Shown: positions 44,577 to 54,573, counted from the first letter of the stretch. The stretch: DNA of 64,000 nucleotides from Bradyrhizobium sp. LLZ17 (GCF_041200145.1 NZ_CP165734.1:1674001-1738000), one strand, 5' to 3'. Program-made: numbers and translations. Notes: a model not told the origin generated them from the sequence alone.

Positions 44577-45670
44577 GCATGCTTACCAACACGCTCGGAC
44601 GCTATTTCGCGGGTCGCTTCGTGGTCGCCGCGCTCGGCGTCTTCGTGAGCATCTTCCTGCTGCTGGTGCTGGTCGACTATATCGAGATGGTGCGCAAGAC
44701 TTCGGGCCTTGCCTCCGCCTCCGCGGTGATGGTGGCGGAGACCTCGCTGTTCCGGGTGCCGCAGCTGCTGGAGAAGCTGACGCCGTTCTGCATGCTGATC
44801 GGCGCCATGACGTGCTATCTCGCCCTCTCGCGCCGGCTCGAGCTCGTGGTTGCGCGCGCCGCCGGCATTTCGGCCTGGCAGTTCATCTCGCCCGCGCTCG
44901 GCAGCGCGCTCATCATCGGCGTGATCGCCACCGTGGTCTACAATCCGATCTCGGCCAACCTCCGCGAGCTCTCCAAGCGCATGGAAGCGGAGCTGTTCGG
45001 CTCGGCGCCCGGCGGCGGCATCCAGGACGCGTCGGGCTTCTGGCTCAATCAGGTCACCGATGACGGCCAGACCATCATCAATGCTGCGCGCAGCGAACAG
45101 CAAGGCGTGCGGCTCACGGGACTGACCCTGTTCCGGTTTGACACAGAGCAGCACTTCAAGGAGCGGGTCGAGGCGCGCGAGGCGACGCTCGAGTCCGGCC
45201 GCTGGCTGTTCAAGGGCGTCCGCCGTTTCACGCTGGACTCGCCGCCGATCGACCAGGCCAGCCTGGAGATTCCAACGACGCTGACCGAGGCACAGGTCCG
45301 CAACAGCTTTTCCACACCCGAAACTGTGTCCTTTTGGCAACTACCGAGCTACATCCGCTCCTCCGAGAGCTCGGGCTTCGCGACAGCCGGATATCGACTC
45401 CAGTATCAGAAGCTTCTGGCACAGCCGTTTTTGCTCGCCGCAATGGTGATGCTCGCGGCCTCGGTGTCGTTGCGCTTCTTCCGGATGGGCGGCGTACAGA
45501 AGATGGTTTTGAGTGGCGTGGGCGCAGGCTTTCTGCTCTACGTTTTGTCGAAAGTGACTGAAGACTTGAGCAAGGCTGAGTTGATGCATCCGATCGCTGC
45601 GGCGTGGTTGCCCGTGGTGGTGGGCGGCCTCACCGGCTTTTTGGCCTTGCTGTATCAGGAGGACGGCTAG
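44573..45670 (+). CDS. lptG: LPS export system permease LptG
   Basis: The 365-residue partner of LptF carries the same YjgP/YjgQ layout: four or so N-terminal helices starting GRYFAGRFVVAALGVFVSIFLLLVLVDYIE (as two segments), a periplasmic beta-jellyroll, and two C-terminal helices. LptB binds the coupling helix between helices 2 and 3. ATG at 44573 is in the expected ATGA overlap with lptF. Its stop overlaps the lptD start by one base (TAGTG), so the export genes are translationally linked. Confidence 0.93.
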   Translation: MSMLTNTLGRYFAGRFVVAALGVFVSIFLLLVLVDYIEMVRKTSGLASASAVMVAETSLFRVPQLLEKLTPFCMLIGAMTCYLALSRRLELVVARAAGISAWQFISPALGSALIIGVIATVVYNPISANLRELSKRMEAELFGSAPGGGIQDASGFWLNQVTDDGQTIINAARSEQQGVRLTGLTLFRFDTEQHFKERVEAREATLESGRWLFKGVRRFTLDSPPIDQASLEIPTTLTEAQVRNSFSTPETVSFWQLPSYIRSSESSGFATAGYRLQYQKLLAQPFLLAAMVMLAASVSLRFFRMGGVQKMVLSGVGAGFLLYVLSKVTEDLSKAELMHPIAAAWLPVVVGGLTGFLALLYQEDG

Positions 45671-48183
45671 TGACCACCGTCCGCCGAGGACTCGTGCCTG
45701 GCTTGGCGTTGCGCACCCTCGTGCGCGCGAACGGGTTTGGCTTGTCCGCGCGTTTTGGTTTGTCTGCGCGTAAGGCCCTGCTTGCGCTCGCCGCTGTCGC
45801 ATCGCTTGCCGGCATGATTGATCTTGCCGCGGTGACGCCGGCCGCCGCCCAGAGCTTCACCTATAATCCGCGGCCGCCACGTCCAACCCCTCCGAAGGCG
45901 CCCAACGACAACCAGATGCTCGTGCAGGCGACCGAGGTCGATTACGACTACAACAATTCGCGTGTCTCCGCGGTCGGCAACGTGCAGCTGTTCTACAACG
46001 GCACCAGCGTCGAGGCCGACAGGGTCATCTACGATCAGAAGACCAAGCGGCTCCATGCCGAAGGCAACATCCGCATGACGGATGCCGACGGCAAGATCAC
46101 CTATGCCGAGATCATGGATCTCTCCGACGACTACCGCGACGGTTTCGTCGATTCGCTGCGGGTGGACACCGCCGACCAGACCCGCATGGCTGCGACCCGC
46201 GCCGATCGCTCCAGCGGCAACTACACGGTGTTCGAGAACGGCGTCTACACGGCTTGCGCACCGTGTCGGGACGATCCGAAGAAGCCTCCGCTCTGGCAGG
46301 TCAAGGGTGCCCGCATCATCCACGACCAGCAGGAGAAGATGCTGTATTTCGAAACGGCGCAGCTCGAGTTCTACGGCGTGCCGCTCGCCTACATGCCGTA
46401 TTTCTCGACGCCCGATCCGACCGTGAAGCGCAAGTCCGGCTTCCTGATGCCCGGTTACTTTCCCGGCACGACGAACACCGGTTTTGGCGCTGAGGTCCCG
46501 TATTATTGGGCTATCGCGCCCGACATGGACGCGACCTTCACCCCACGATTCATGTCGCGGCAGGGCGTGCTGCTGCAGGGCGAATTCCGGCAGCGTCTGA
46601 TCGACGGCGCCTATCAGATACGCGCCTATGGCATCGACCAACTCGATCCCGGCGCCTTTGCCGGGCAGCCCGGCGACCGCCAGTTCCGCGGCGCCCTCGA
46701 CACCAAGGGTCAGTTCGCGCTGAACGACAAGTGGGTCTGGGGCTGGGACGGCGTCCTGATGTCGGACTACTACTTCTTCTCCGACTACCGGCTCGCGGCG
46801 TATAAGGATCCGCTCGGATCGTTCCTCAACCTGCCTACCGAGGCGCTTTCGCAGCTTTATCTGACCGGCGTCGGCAATCGCAGCTTTTTCGACGCGCGCA
46901 CGATGTACTTCCTGAGCTTCTCGGGCAACCAGCAGCAGGTCCCGGTCGTCTACCCCGTGATCGACTATTCGAACGTGCTTAACTATCCGGTGTTCGGCGG
47001 CGAGTTCTCGTACAAGACCAACTTCGTCAACCTGACCCGCAACGACGCGGTGTTTGACCCGATCACGACGACCTCCAACACCTCAGGCCTCTGCGCGATT
47101 GCATCGGCCGACCCCGGTGCGCGCAGCATGCCCAACGGATGTCTCCTGCGCGGCTTCCCCGGCACCTACACCCGCCTGACGGCGGAAGCGCAGTGGCGCA
47201 AGTCCTACACCGATCCGTTCGGCGAGATCTGGACGCCGTTCGCGATTCTCCGCGCCGACGCGATCAACTCCGACGTGTCCAACCAGCCGGGCGTGTCGAA
47301 CTACCTGCCGGTCGGCGACACTCAGGCATTCCGCCTGATGCCGACCGTCGGCCTCGAATACCGCTATCCCTTCATCAACGTTCAGCCCTGGGGCTCGACC
47401 ACCGTCGAGCCGATCGCGCAGATCATCATCCGGCCGAACGAGACCTATGCCGGCAAGCTTCCGAACGAGGATGCGCAGAGCATGGTGTTCGACACCTCGA
47501 ACCTGTTCAGCGTCGACAAGTTCTCCGGTTACGACCGCGTCGAGGGCGGCGGCCGCGCCAATGTCGGCGTGCAGGCCACGACGCAGTTCGACCGGGGTGG
47601 CGCCGTCAAGACGCTGTTCGGGCAGTCCTACCAGCTGTTCGGCATGAACTCCTTCGCGGTTCAAGACACCATCAATACCGGCGTCGATTCCGGCCTCCAG
47701 AAGCCGCGGTCCGATTACGTGGCGAGCGTCGCCTACTCGCCGAACAGCACCTATACGTTCAGCGTCCGCTCGCGCATGGACGAGCAGACCTGGAATATCC
47801 AGCGCTTCGAGGCGGAAGGCCGCGCCAATTTCAATCGCTGGTCGATCAGCATGATGTACGGCAATTACGCGCCGCAGCCGGAGCTCGGCTATCTGACCCG
47901 CCGCGAGGGCATCCTGACCACCGGCTCGATCAAGGTCGCGACCAACTGGGTGGTGTCGGGCTCGGCGCGCTGGGACCTCGAGGCCAACAAGATCAACCAA
48001 TATGTGCTCGGCGCCGGCTACGTCGACGATTGCTTCGTGCTGGCGGCGAACTATGTAACTTCGTATAGCTACTCCGCGGGCACGACGCCGCCCGTGCTGA
48101 GCCACGCGTTCATGTTCCAGATCGGCCTGCGCACGCTGGCGACCACGTCGACCACCAGCAGTTCCGCGGGCGGCTTGCAGTGA
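45670..48183 (+). CDS. lptD: LPS assembly protein LptD
   Basis: The 837-residue outer-membrane protein receives LPS and inserts it in the outer leaflet with LptE. After a signal (ending near AAAQS), residues about 85-190 form the OstA/LptA jellyroll (LVQATEVDYDYNNSRVSAVGNVQLFY), and the C-terminal two-thirds is a large beta-barrel with many alternating strands. Cysteines at VYTACAPCRD and in the barrel (GLCAIA, GCLLRG) allow the inter-domain disulfides that activate LptD. The GTG at 45670 is favoured because it overlaps the lptG stop. A longer upstream open frame is unlikely. Confidence 0.9.
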   Translation: MTTVRRGLVPGLALRTLVRANGFGLSARFGLSARKALLALAAVASLAGMIDLAAVTPAAAQSFTYNPRPPRPTPPKAPNDNQMLVQATEVDYDYNNSRVSAVGNVQLFYNGTSVEADRVIYDQKTKRLHAEGNIRMTDADGKITYAEIMDLSDDYRDGFVDSLRVDTADQTRMAATRADRSSGNYTVFENGVYTACAPCRDDPKKPPLWQVKGARIIHDQQEKMLYFETAQLEFYGVPLAYMPYFSTPDPTVKRKSGFLMPGYFPGTTNTGFGAEVPYYWAIAPDMDATFTPRFMSRQGVLLQGEFRQRLIDGAYQIRAYGIDQLDPGAFAGQPGDRQFRGALDTKGQFALNDKWVWGWDGVLMSDYYFFSDYRLAAYKDPLGSFLNLPTEALSQLYLTGVGNRSFFDARTMYFLSFSGNQQQVPVVYPVIDYSNVLNYPVFGGEFSYKTNFVNLTRNDAVFDPITTTSNTSGLCAIASADPGARSMPNGCLLRGFPGTYTRLTAEAQWRKSYTDPFGEIWTPFAILRADAINSDVSNQPGVSNYLPVGDTQAFRLMPTVGLEYRYPFINVQPWGSTTVEPIAQIIIRPNETYAGKLPNEDAQSMVFDTSNLFSVDKFSGYDRVEGGGRANVGVQATTQFDRGGAVKTLFGQSYQLFGMNSFAVQDTINTGVDSGLQKPRSDYVASVAYSPNSTYTFSVRSRMDEQTWNIQRFEAEGRANFNRWSISMMYGNYAPQPELGYLTRREGILTTGSIKVATNWVVSGSARWDLEANKINQYVLGAGYVDDCFVLAANYVTSYSYSAGTTPPVLSHAFMFQIGLRTLATTSTTSSSAGGLQ

Positions 48184-48252
48184 ACGGTTTGAAGTGACGG
48201 CGGCGTGTTCCCGATCTCCAGGTTCACCGCGGCTGACATACGAGCGACAACC

Positions 48253-49183
48253 ATGACGACCCCCTTGCCTGTCTTCCGCTTCCTCCTGCTCGTCCTTGGC
48301 GCGGCGCTGATCCTGGCCGGCGCGCTGGCACGGGCGCAGAACATCGTGGTGATGGTCAACGGCGATCCCATCACCGATTTCGATATCGAGCAGCGCTCGA
48401 AGCTCGACCAGCTGACGACGCAGAAGACCGAGCCGGCAGGACGTCATCAACGAGCTGATCGACGACAAGGTGAAGATCAAGGAAGGCAAGAAATACGGCG
48501 TCGATCCCGGCGTCTCCGACATCAACCAGTCCTACGAGGGCATGGCGCAGCGCATGCGCATCTCGCCGGATCAGCTCACCAAGTCGCTCGAGGTCAAGGG
48601 CGTCCGCCCCGAAACCCTGAAGAGCCGCATGAGGTCCGAGATGGTTTGGACCAGCCTCGTTCGCGGCCGCTTCAAGGAGAAGCTGCTGGTCGGCGAGAAG
48701 GACGTCGCCGACAAGGTGCGGGAAGGCGGCAACGACCAGCTCCAGATCGAGGGCACCGAATACAAGATGCAGCCGATCGTGCTGATCGTGCCGCGCGGAT
48801 CGTCCCCGGCATTTCTGGAGACGCGGCAGAAGGAGGCGGAGGGCTATCGCACGCGGGTTACGAGCTGCGAGGAGGCCAATTCGCTGTTCCGCTCGACGCC
48901 GAATGCCACCATCCGCGAGACCGTCACCAAGACGACCGCCGACCTGCCCGAGTCGCTGCGCAAGGTGCTCGACGACACGCCGATCGGCCATCTGACCGCG
49001 CCCGAGGTGACCAAGCAGGGCATCGAGATGGTCGTGGTGTGCGCGCGCAAGCCGACCACGATCGACACGCCGAAAAAGCGCGAGATCCGCGAGAAGATGT
49101 ACTCCGAGAAATACGAGAAGACCCAGAAGGCCTATCTCGAAGAGGTCCGCAAGGCGGCGATGATCGAATATCGCAACCGCTGA
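48253..49183 (+). CDS. surA: Peptidyl-prolyl isomerase SurA-type chaperone, frameshifted
   Basis: This periplasmic chaperone for outer-membrane proteins has about 310 residues in intact form. It starts with a signal (MTTPLPVFRFLLLVLGAALILAGALARAQ, as two segments) and NIVVMVNGDPITDFDIEQRS, the SurA N-terminus. The frame then breaks at about 48427-48434: the later part (VINELIDDKVKIKEGKKYGVDP onward, with a parvulin domain) is in another frame. Deletion of one base or addition of two (KTPSRQDV) would fix it. A GTG at 48205 is an alternative start. It sits between lptD and pdxA, overlapping pdxA by one base. Confidence 0.83.
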
Positions 49184-50208
49184 TGGCCAGCGCTCCTGCA
49201 AAGCCCCTCGCCCTGACGCTGGGAGAGCCCGCCGGCATCGGCCCCGACATTACCATCGCTGCCTGGCTCCGGCGCCGCGAATTGAACCTGCCGGCTTTCT
49301 ATCTGCTCGGGGACGAGGCGCTGATCGCGCGGCGTGCCAAGGCGCTGGTCAACTCGCTCGGTGCTGACGTCAGGATTGCTTCCGTGAGCGCAAGCGAAGC
49401 CGCGGCCGCCTTCACCGAGGCCCTGCCCGTGGTTGCGACCGGCGAGCGTGCGACGGCCGAGGCCCGCAAACCCGATGCATCGAGCGCACCGGCAGCCCTC
49501 GCCTCGATCCGCCAGGCGGTCGCCGACGTGCGCGAGGCGCGCGCCGCCGCCGTCGTCACCAACCCGATCGCCAAGAGCGTGCTCTACCGCGCCGGCTTCC
49601 GTCATCCCGGCCACACCGAATTCCTCGCCGAGCTCGCCCAGCAGGACGGCCGCGTGCCGCAGCCGGTGATGATGCTGTGGTCGCCGCGGCTCGCCGTCGT
49701 GCCGGTGACGATCCACGTTTCCTTGCGCGAGGCGCTGAGCCAGCTCACCAGCGAGCTGATCATCTCGACCGTGCGTATCGTCGCGACCGAGCTGACATCG
49801 CGCTTCGGCATCGCACGGCCGCGGATCGCGATCTCCGGCCTTAACCCACATGCCGGCGAAGACGGCTCGCTCGGCCATGAGGAGCAGACGGTGATCGCGC
49901 CGGCGCTCAAGGCGCTGCGCAACGACGGCATCGACGCGAAAGGCCCCTTGCCCGCCGACACCATGTTCCACGAGGCTGCCCGCGACACCTATGACTGCGC
50001 GGTCTGCATGTATCACGACCAGGCGCTGATCCCGATCAAGACGGTCGCCTTCGACAACGCGGTCAATGTCACGCTCGGCCTGCCCTTCATCCGCACCTCG
50101 CCGGATCACGGCACCGCGTTCGACATCGCCGGCACCGGCAAGGCCAATCCAGCGAGCCTGATCGCGGCATTGAGGCTTGCAAGCCGCATGGCGGCTGCAA
50201 CAAGCTGA
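49183..50208 (+). CDS. pdxA: 4-hydroxythreonine-4-phosphate dehydrogenase
   Basis: The 341-residue NAD-dependent enzyme acts in the deoxyxylulose-phosphate route to vitamin B6. It begins [15 protein letters not shown] and contains [27 protein letters not shown] and [12 protein letters not shown], whose His residues coordinate the metal, and [13 protein letters not shown] near the end. The ATG at 49183 overlaps the surA stop (TGATG). rsmA follows with ATG overlapping the pdxA stop. This surA-pdxA-rsmA order is widely kept in proteobacteria. It adds a B6 synthesis gene far from the MocR locus at 5.7 kb. Confidence 0.94.
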   Translation: MASAPAKPLALTLGEPAGIGPDITIAAWLRRRELNLPAFYLLGDEALIARRAKALVNSLGADVRIASVSASEAAAAFTEALPVVATGERATAEARKPDASSAPAALASIRQAVADVREARAAAVVTNPIAKSVLYRAGFRHPGHTEFLAELAQQDGRVPQPVMMLWSPRLAVVPVTIHVSLREALSQLTSELIISTVRIVATELTSRFGIARPRIAISGLNPHAGEDGSLGHEEQTVIAPALKALRNDGIDAKGPLPADTMFHEAARDTYDCAVCMYHDQALIPIKTVAFDNAVNVTLGLPFIRTSPDHGTAFDIAGTGKANPASLIAALRLASRMAAATS

Positions 50209-51062
50209 TGAGCGCAATCGACGACCTCCCGCCGCTTCGCGAGGTCATTCGCCAGCACGCTCTGTCGGCCCGCAAATCGCTCGGTCAGAACTTCCTGCTC
50301 GACCTCAATCTCACCGCCCGCATCGCGCGCGCGGCCGCACCGCTCGACGATACCACCATCGTCGAGATCGGCCCGGGCCCCGGCGGGCTGACCCGCGCGC
50401 TGCTCGCGCTTGGCGCCAGACGCGTCATCGCGATCGAGCATGACGAGCGCGCGATCCCGGCGTTACAGGATATTTCCGCTCGCTATCCGGGCCGGCTCGA
50501 GATCGTGCACGGCGATGCCACGAACTTCGATCCTCGGCCTCTGCTCTCGGGCGAGAAAGCAAAAATCGTCGCCAACCTGCCCTACAACATCGCGACCCAT
50601 CTCCTGATCGGCTGGCTGACCAGCGAGCCCTGGCCGCCCTGGTACGAGCTGATGGTCCTGATGTTTCAGCGCGAGGTGGGCGAGCGCATCGTGGCGCGCG
50701 AGGACGAGGAGGCCTATGGCCGTCTCGGCGTGCTCGCCAATTGGCGTTGCGAGACGAAGATCCTGTTCGACATTTCGCCGTCCGCCTTCGTGCCGCCGCC
50801 AAAGGTCACTTCCTCCGTCGTGCGCCTGGTGCCGCGCGCAAGCCCGCTTCCCTGCGATCGCAAGATGCTCGAACAGGTCGCCGCCGCCGCCTTCGGTCAA
50901 CGCCGGAAGATGCTGCGCCAAAGCCTCAAATCGCTCGGCGTCGATCCCGCGCGGCTTGCCGCAGCCGCCGGCGTCGATGCGACGCGGCGCGCCGAGACCA
51001 TTCCCATTGCAGGTTTTGTTGCCATGGCGCGTGAATTGGCCGATATACGAAACGAAAGTTAA
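50208..51062 (+). CDS. rsmA: 16S rRNA dimethyladenosine methyltransferase
   Basis: The 284-residue KsgA enzyme dimethylates the two adjacent adenines at the 3' end of 16S rRNA, a late step in small-subunit assembly. SAM-site motifs are [23 protein letters not shown] and [10 protein letters not shown]; the catalytic motif is [11 protein letters not shown] (NLPY). The C-terminal domain is helical. It starts at 50208, overlapping the stop of pdxA by one base. Expression with pdxA and surA is expected. Confidence 0.95.
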   Translation: MSAIDDLPPLREVIRQHALSARKSLGQNFLLDLNLTARIARAAAPLDDTTIVEIGPGPGGLTRALLALGARRVIAIEHDERAIPALQDISARYPGRLEIVHGDATNFDPRPLLSGEKAKIVANLPYNIATHLLIGWLTSEPWPPWYELMVLMFQREVGERIVAREDEEAYGRLGVLANWRCETKILFDISPSAFVPPPKVTSSVVRLVPRASPLPCDRKMLEQVAAAAFGQRRKMLRQSLKSLGVDPARLAAAAGVDATRRAETIPIAGFVAMARELADIRNES

Positions 51063-51086
51063 GAGGCAAATTTCGGAGCAAGGAAT

Positions 51087-52145
51087 ATGGCGTTGATGCG
51101 TCGGCAGTCCCTGGTCAAGTTCGATGCGCCGCTGTGCGAGACCATCGTCGATACGCCCAAGCCGCAAGGACGCGAGGTGCTGGTCCGCATCGAGCGCTGC
51201 GGGCTCTGCCATTCCGACCTGCATATCCAGGACGGCTATGCCGATCTCGGCGGTGGCAAAAAACTCGACACCACGCGCGGCATGACGCTGCCGTTCACGC
51301 TCGGCCACGAGATCGCCGGCGTGGTCGACGAGGTCGGGCCCGACGTGTCGGCCGACCTTGTCGGCAGCAAGAAGGCTGTGTTTCCGTGGATTGGTTGCGG
51401 CCAGTGCCGCGATTGCGCCAATGGCGACGAGAATCTTTGTGCGAAGCAGCGCTTCCTCGGCGTCTCCATCGATGGCGGCTTTGCCAGCCACGTGCTGGTG
51501 CCGGACGCGAAATATCTGCTGGACTACGATCCCCTGCCCATCAACCAGGCCGCGACCCTGATGTGCTCGGGCGTCACGGCCTACGGCGCGCTCAAGCGCC
51601 TGGTCGACCGCCCGCGCCAGCGCAACCTCCTGCTGATCGGTCTCGGCGGCGTCGGCATGATGGGTCTGTCATTTGCGCAAGCCATGTTCAAGCAGCCGAT
51701 CACGGTCGCGGATCTCAGCCCGGCCGCGCGCGACAGCGCGCTGACCAACGGCGCAGCGGCCGCCTACGATCCGTCCGAGCCCGATGTCATCAAGCGTATC
51801 CTCAAGGACACCGACGGCGGCTTTGACGAGATCGTCGATTCCGCCGGCAACGAGAAGTCGATGGCGTTTGCGGTCGCGGTCGCCGCACGCGGCGGCAAGA
51901 TCGTGGTCTCCGGCCTGATGGGCGGTCAGTTCACGCTGCCGATGGTGCAATGGGTCTACAAGCGCATGACCATCGAGGGCTTCATGGTCGGCACACTCAC
52001 GGAGGCCCACGAACTGATGGCGCTGGCGCGCGCAGGCAAGATCAAGCCGACGCCGATGCGCGAAGAGCCGATGGGAGACGTTCAGAGATGGATCGAGGAA
52101 CTCCGTGCCGGCAAGGTGGTCGGCCGCATCGTGCTGAAGAACTGA
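51087..52145 (+). CDS. Zinc-dependent alcohol dehydrogenase family protein
   Basis: The 352-residue MDR enzyme has catalytic zinc ligands GLCHSDLH and GHEIAG, and the structural zinc cysteines in PWIGCGQCRDCANGDENLC. The Rossmann motif is GLGGVGMMGLSFA. Substrate may be a primary or aromatic alcohol, or S-hydroxymethyl derivative; sequence does not decide. It begins 24 bases after rsmA on the same strand, so it could be transcribed with the preceding block. Confidence 0.9.
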   Translation: MALMRRQSLVKFDAPLCETIVDTPKPQGREVLVRIERCGLCHSDLHIQDGYADLGGGKKLDTTRGMTLPFTLGHEIAGVVDEVGPDVSADLVGSKKAVFPWIGCGQCRDCANGDENLCAKQRFLGVSIDGGFASHVLVPDAKYLLDYDPLPINQAATLMCSGVTAYGALKRLVDRPRQRNLLLIGLGGVGMMGLSFAQAMFKQPITVADLSPAARDSALTNGAAAAYDPSEPDVIKRILKDTDGGFDEIVDSAGNEKSMAFAVAVAARGGKIVVSGLMGGQFTLPMVQWVYKRMTIEGFMVGTLTEAHELMALARAGKIKPTPMREEPMGDVQRWIEELRAGKVVGRIVLKN

Positions 52146-52224
52146 GCCGCAACAGCGCGCCCGATATACCGCGGCTTCGTACCGAGCGCGCGGAACGGCC
52201 TGGGCCATACGGCGTTGGCAGCAC

Positions 52225-52461
52225 ATGTCGATCCGCTGCACCGTTGAAAGCGCATTCTTCATTGCCTGGAGCTGCCTCGAGATGACCGGGGAGCTCGGCT
52301 CTCCTGATGCGTCCGCAAACGTCATTCTCGATGCCATCGAAGCGCAGCTGAAAACCGGTGAGCGCCGCCCGCTGATGCTCGGCAACAAGGCGATCGACGC
52401 CTACCGAAGCTACGTGGCGCTCAACCAGCGGTCGGCTGAGCGCGAAGCGCGGCTTGCTTAG
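52225..52461 (+). CDS. Small conserved-looking hypothetical protein
   Basis: The 78-residue product has an ATG at 52225 and looks globular: GSPDASANVILDAIEAQLKTGERRP followed by LMLGNKAIDAYRSYVALNQRS. It has no signal or membrane segment. Balanced amino-acid use supports a real gene, but no family is recognised. It follows the alcohol dehydrogenase on the same strand with an 80-base gap. Confidence 0.5.
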   Translation: MSIRCTVESAFFIAWSCLEMTGELGSPDASANVILDAIEAQLKTGERRPLMLGNKAIDAYRSYVALNQRSAEREARLA

Positions 52462-52849
52462 CGCCCGCAAGCCATGCCCTCGGACCGCCGGCCGGCGGCG
52501 TATGTGGGTAAAGGCCGGCAGTCCGGCGGGCAGATCGCACGGGGGCGCACTCGGCGGCCGTGAGGTTAATCCAATCCGCGCGCGCGTTATGTTCACTCCT
52601 GAACAGAGCGTTTCAGCTCGTTCGCATTCCCGTAGTTCTCCGGGCGTGAACAGAGTTCGAAGCGTGGCCAGCGTGCAACGCAGATCTCGCCGCAGTCCAT
52701 CGCCAACTTGCCGTTCTCAGAAGCTCTTCTGTGGACCTTGCAAACGCTAGGTTCCTGCGCGGAAACGCGGGTTCTCTCCGGTGCGCGGTTTTTGGAACAC
52801 CCGACCTCCGGCGCGTTTGTCTCCTACGACGCTACGAAGGGACATTGAG
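52462..52849. other. Intergenic region with no supported gene
   Basis: This 388-base stretch shows only short frames of poor composition. No repeat, terminator or operator was recognised. Confidence 0.5.
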
Positions 52850-53026
52850 TTGATCAACCCAAGCAGATGGTACGATCCCATATCCGAGCGCTGGATCGAA
52901 CCGCGAGAAATGCGCTCGGAACCGACACCGCCACAACCGAGCGCGAACCACGTTGTCGAGCTTCAGCGGACCGTAGAAATCAAGCGTATCTGGCGCGCGC
53001 TGGTGGACTGCTGCGCGCGTGAGTGA
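52850..53026 (+). CDS. Possible 58-residue hypothetical protein
   Basis: A frame starting TTG at 52850, with AAGGGA about 8 bases upstream, encodes INPSRWYDPISERWIEPREM and a polar tail that ends RIWRALVDCCARE. Two Trp-rich turns and the ending Cys pair give it a protein-like look. A GTG at 52781 in the same frame is an alternative start with a less convincing N-terminus. No family is known to me. Confidence 0.4.
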   Translation: MINPSRWYDPISERWIEPREMRSEPTPPQPSANHVVELQRTVEIKRIWRALVDCCARE

Positions 53027-53113
53027 CGTTCATCTTCGCGCAGCGGCGGCGGAGCATCCTCCCACCGGGCTGTCGCAGCTAAACGTAGTTGTCCATTCGC
53101 TCTCCTCTCCTTA

Positions 53114-53217
53114 GTCATTCCGGGATCCGTGCGCAGCACGCGGGCCCAGAATCCATTGGGCCGCACGCGTGCGGAGGAATGGATTCCGGGCTCGCGCTAC
53201 GCGCGCCCCGGAATGAC
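53114..53217. repeat. Palindromic intergenic repeat, family C
   Basis: A 104-base imperfect palindrome with arms GTCATTCCGG (53114-53123) and CCGGAATGAC (53208-53217), and inner GAATCCATT / AATGGATTC arms. It is unrelated in sequence to families A and B. It ends 156 bases before the next gene. Elements of this type recur in bradyrhizobial genomes; only one copy is in this window. Confidence 0.8.
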
Positions 53218-53373
53218 CAGGCGTGCTGAAAATGCCTGATTTTGCGACGGAACAACCGCCGCGCAGGCCCGATTTGGGCCACATCCTCTCCGGATTTGCG
53301 GCTCATTGCCACCCAAGTCTTTGATCAGACAGGGAAGGTAACGAGTAGCGTCATGCGTCACCGGGAGACCAGG

Positions 53374-54573
53374 ATGGGCAACCGATCCGCGAAGTTCATA
53401 TCCGCGCTTGCGGGCAGCATCATTGCCGGCGCGCCATTGGCCGCCGTGTCGCAGAACGCGCCGAGCGTGCCGAGCGCATCGAGCACCGCAAGCACGGCGA
53501 ATCCGGCCGGCGATTGCCTCGCCGCGCCGAAGGGCACGGCGCCGCAGGGACAGCATTGGTTCTATCGCCTCGAACGCTCGACCAAGCGCCAGTGCTGGTA
53601 TCTGCGCGCCGAAGGCGGCAAGGCCGCAACCACGACGCAGAGCGCAAGCAGCGCGCCGCAGCCGGATTCCGCGCCGACGCCATCGGTTCAGGATGCGCAC
53701 GCCGAGTACATCGCGCCGCAGAGCACCGCCCCAACTGCGCAGCCCGCGCCTGCAGCAGCGCCGCAGGCCGCAACTACCGATGCCGACAGCAATGCGCAGC
53801 CTCCCGCCGTTACCTCGCGCTGGCCCGATACTCCGGCGACAGCCGCCGTGCCCGCGCCGCCGCCGGTTGCTCCAGTGGCATCGGATGCGCAGCCGAGCGC
53901 GAAACCTGCCATCTCCCCTGCTCCGGTGATGCTCGCCGCGGCCGAGGCGCCCGCGGACAAGCCGACCGGCTCGCTCCAGATGCTGCTGTTGGTCGTGGGC
54001 GGCGCGCTGGCTCTCGCAGGCCTCCTCGCCAGCATCATCTACCGTTTCGCAGGCGGGCGCGTCCGCGTTCACGCGGGCGATCGCCGTGTGAACTGGGACC
54101 ATGCAGAGCCGCAGCACGACGACGACAGCCGCGCGCCGTGGCTCAATGCGGCACCGGCCCCGGCGGCCCGCGCAGAAGAACGGCCGCGACCGGTGGACTT
54201 CGATGCCGCGCGTCCCCAAGCTCCGCAACTCGCCGCATTCACCGACGCGATCGCCAGGGTCGCAGCCCAGGCCCCTTCCGTCCACGCCGAGACAGCACAA
54301 GCAGAACCTGACGAGACCGAGAGCGAGATATTCGACGAGGGGTTCGAGATCGAGGCCGCAGCGCCTGACTTGGCTGCCGACGACAGCCATGACGAAGCGC
54401 CAACCGCTCGCGATGAAAATGCACGTGATGAGGACGCCGTCGACATCGACATCATCACGGCGATGCTGGAACGGCTGGCGAAGGAAGGGCCGCGGCTGAC
54501 GCAGCCTAGCCTTGAAGCTGACCTTGCAGAGATCGCACAAAACCGACGAGGCCAATCCGCCGCTCGCGCTTGA
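53374..54573 (+). CDS. Membrane protein with Pro/Ala-rich N-terminus and acidic cytoplasmic tail
   Basis: The 399-residue product starts at ATG 53374 (GGGAG upstream); ATG 53353 is possible. A signal-like stretch is followed by GQHWFYRLERSTKRQCWYLR, a pattern shared by several rhizobial proteins of unknown role, then about 110 residues rich in Pro, Ala, Thr and Gln. One membrane helix is at about residues 208-232 (LQMLLLVVGGALALAGLLASIIYRF, in two pieces), then a long acidic tail (DETESEIFDEGFEIE). The last 68 bases overlap the gmk gene on the other strand. Function is unknown. Confidence 0.7.
   Translation: MGNRSAKFISALAGSIIAGAPLAAVSQNAPSVPSASSTASTANPAGDCLAAPKGTAPQGQHWFYRLERSTKRQCWYLRAEGGKAATTTQSASSAPQPDSAPTPSVQDAHAEYIAPQSTAPTAQPAPAAAPQAATTDADSNAQPPAVTSRWPDTPATAAVPAPPPVAPVASDAQPSAKPAISPAPVMLAAAEAPADKPTGSLQMLLLVVGGALALAGLLASIIYRFAGGRVRVHAGDRRVNWDHAEPQHDDDSRAPWLNAAPAPAARAEERPRPVDFDAARPQAPQLAAFTDAIARVAAQAPSVHAETAQAEPDETESEIFDEGFEIEAAAPDLAADDSHDEAPTARDENARDEDAVDIDIITAMLERLAKEGPRLTQPSLEADLAEIAQNRRGQSAARA

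Noticed and set aside
44577..45063. C-terminal extension of lptF over lptG
   Set aside because: The extension is low-complexity wrong-frame sequence of the lptG gene and is explained by one missing base.
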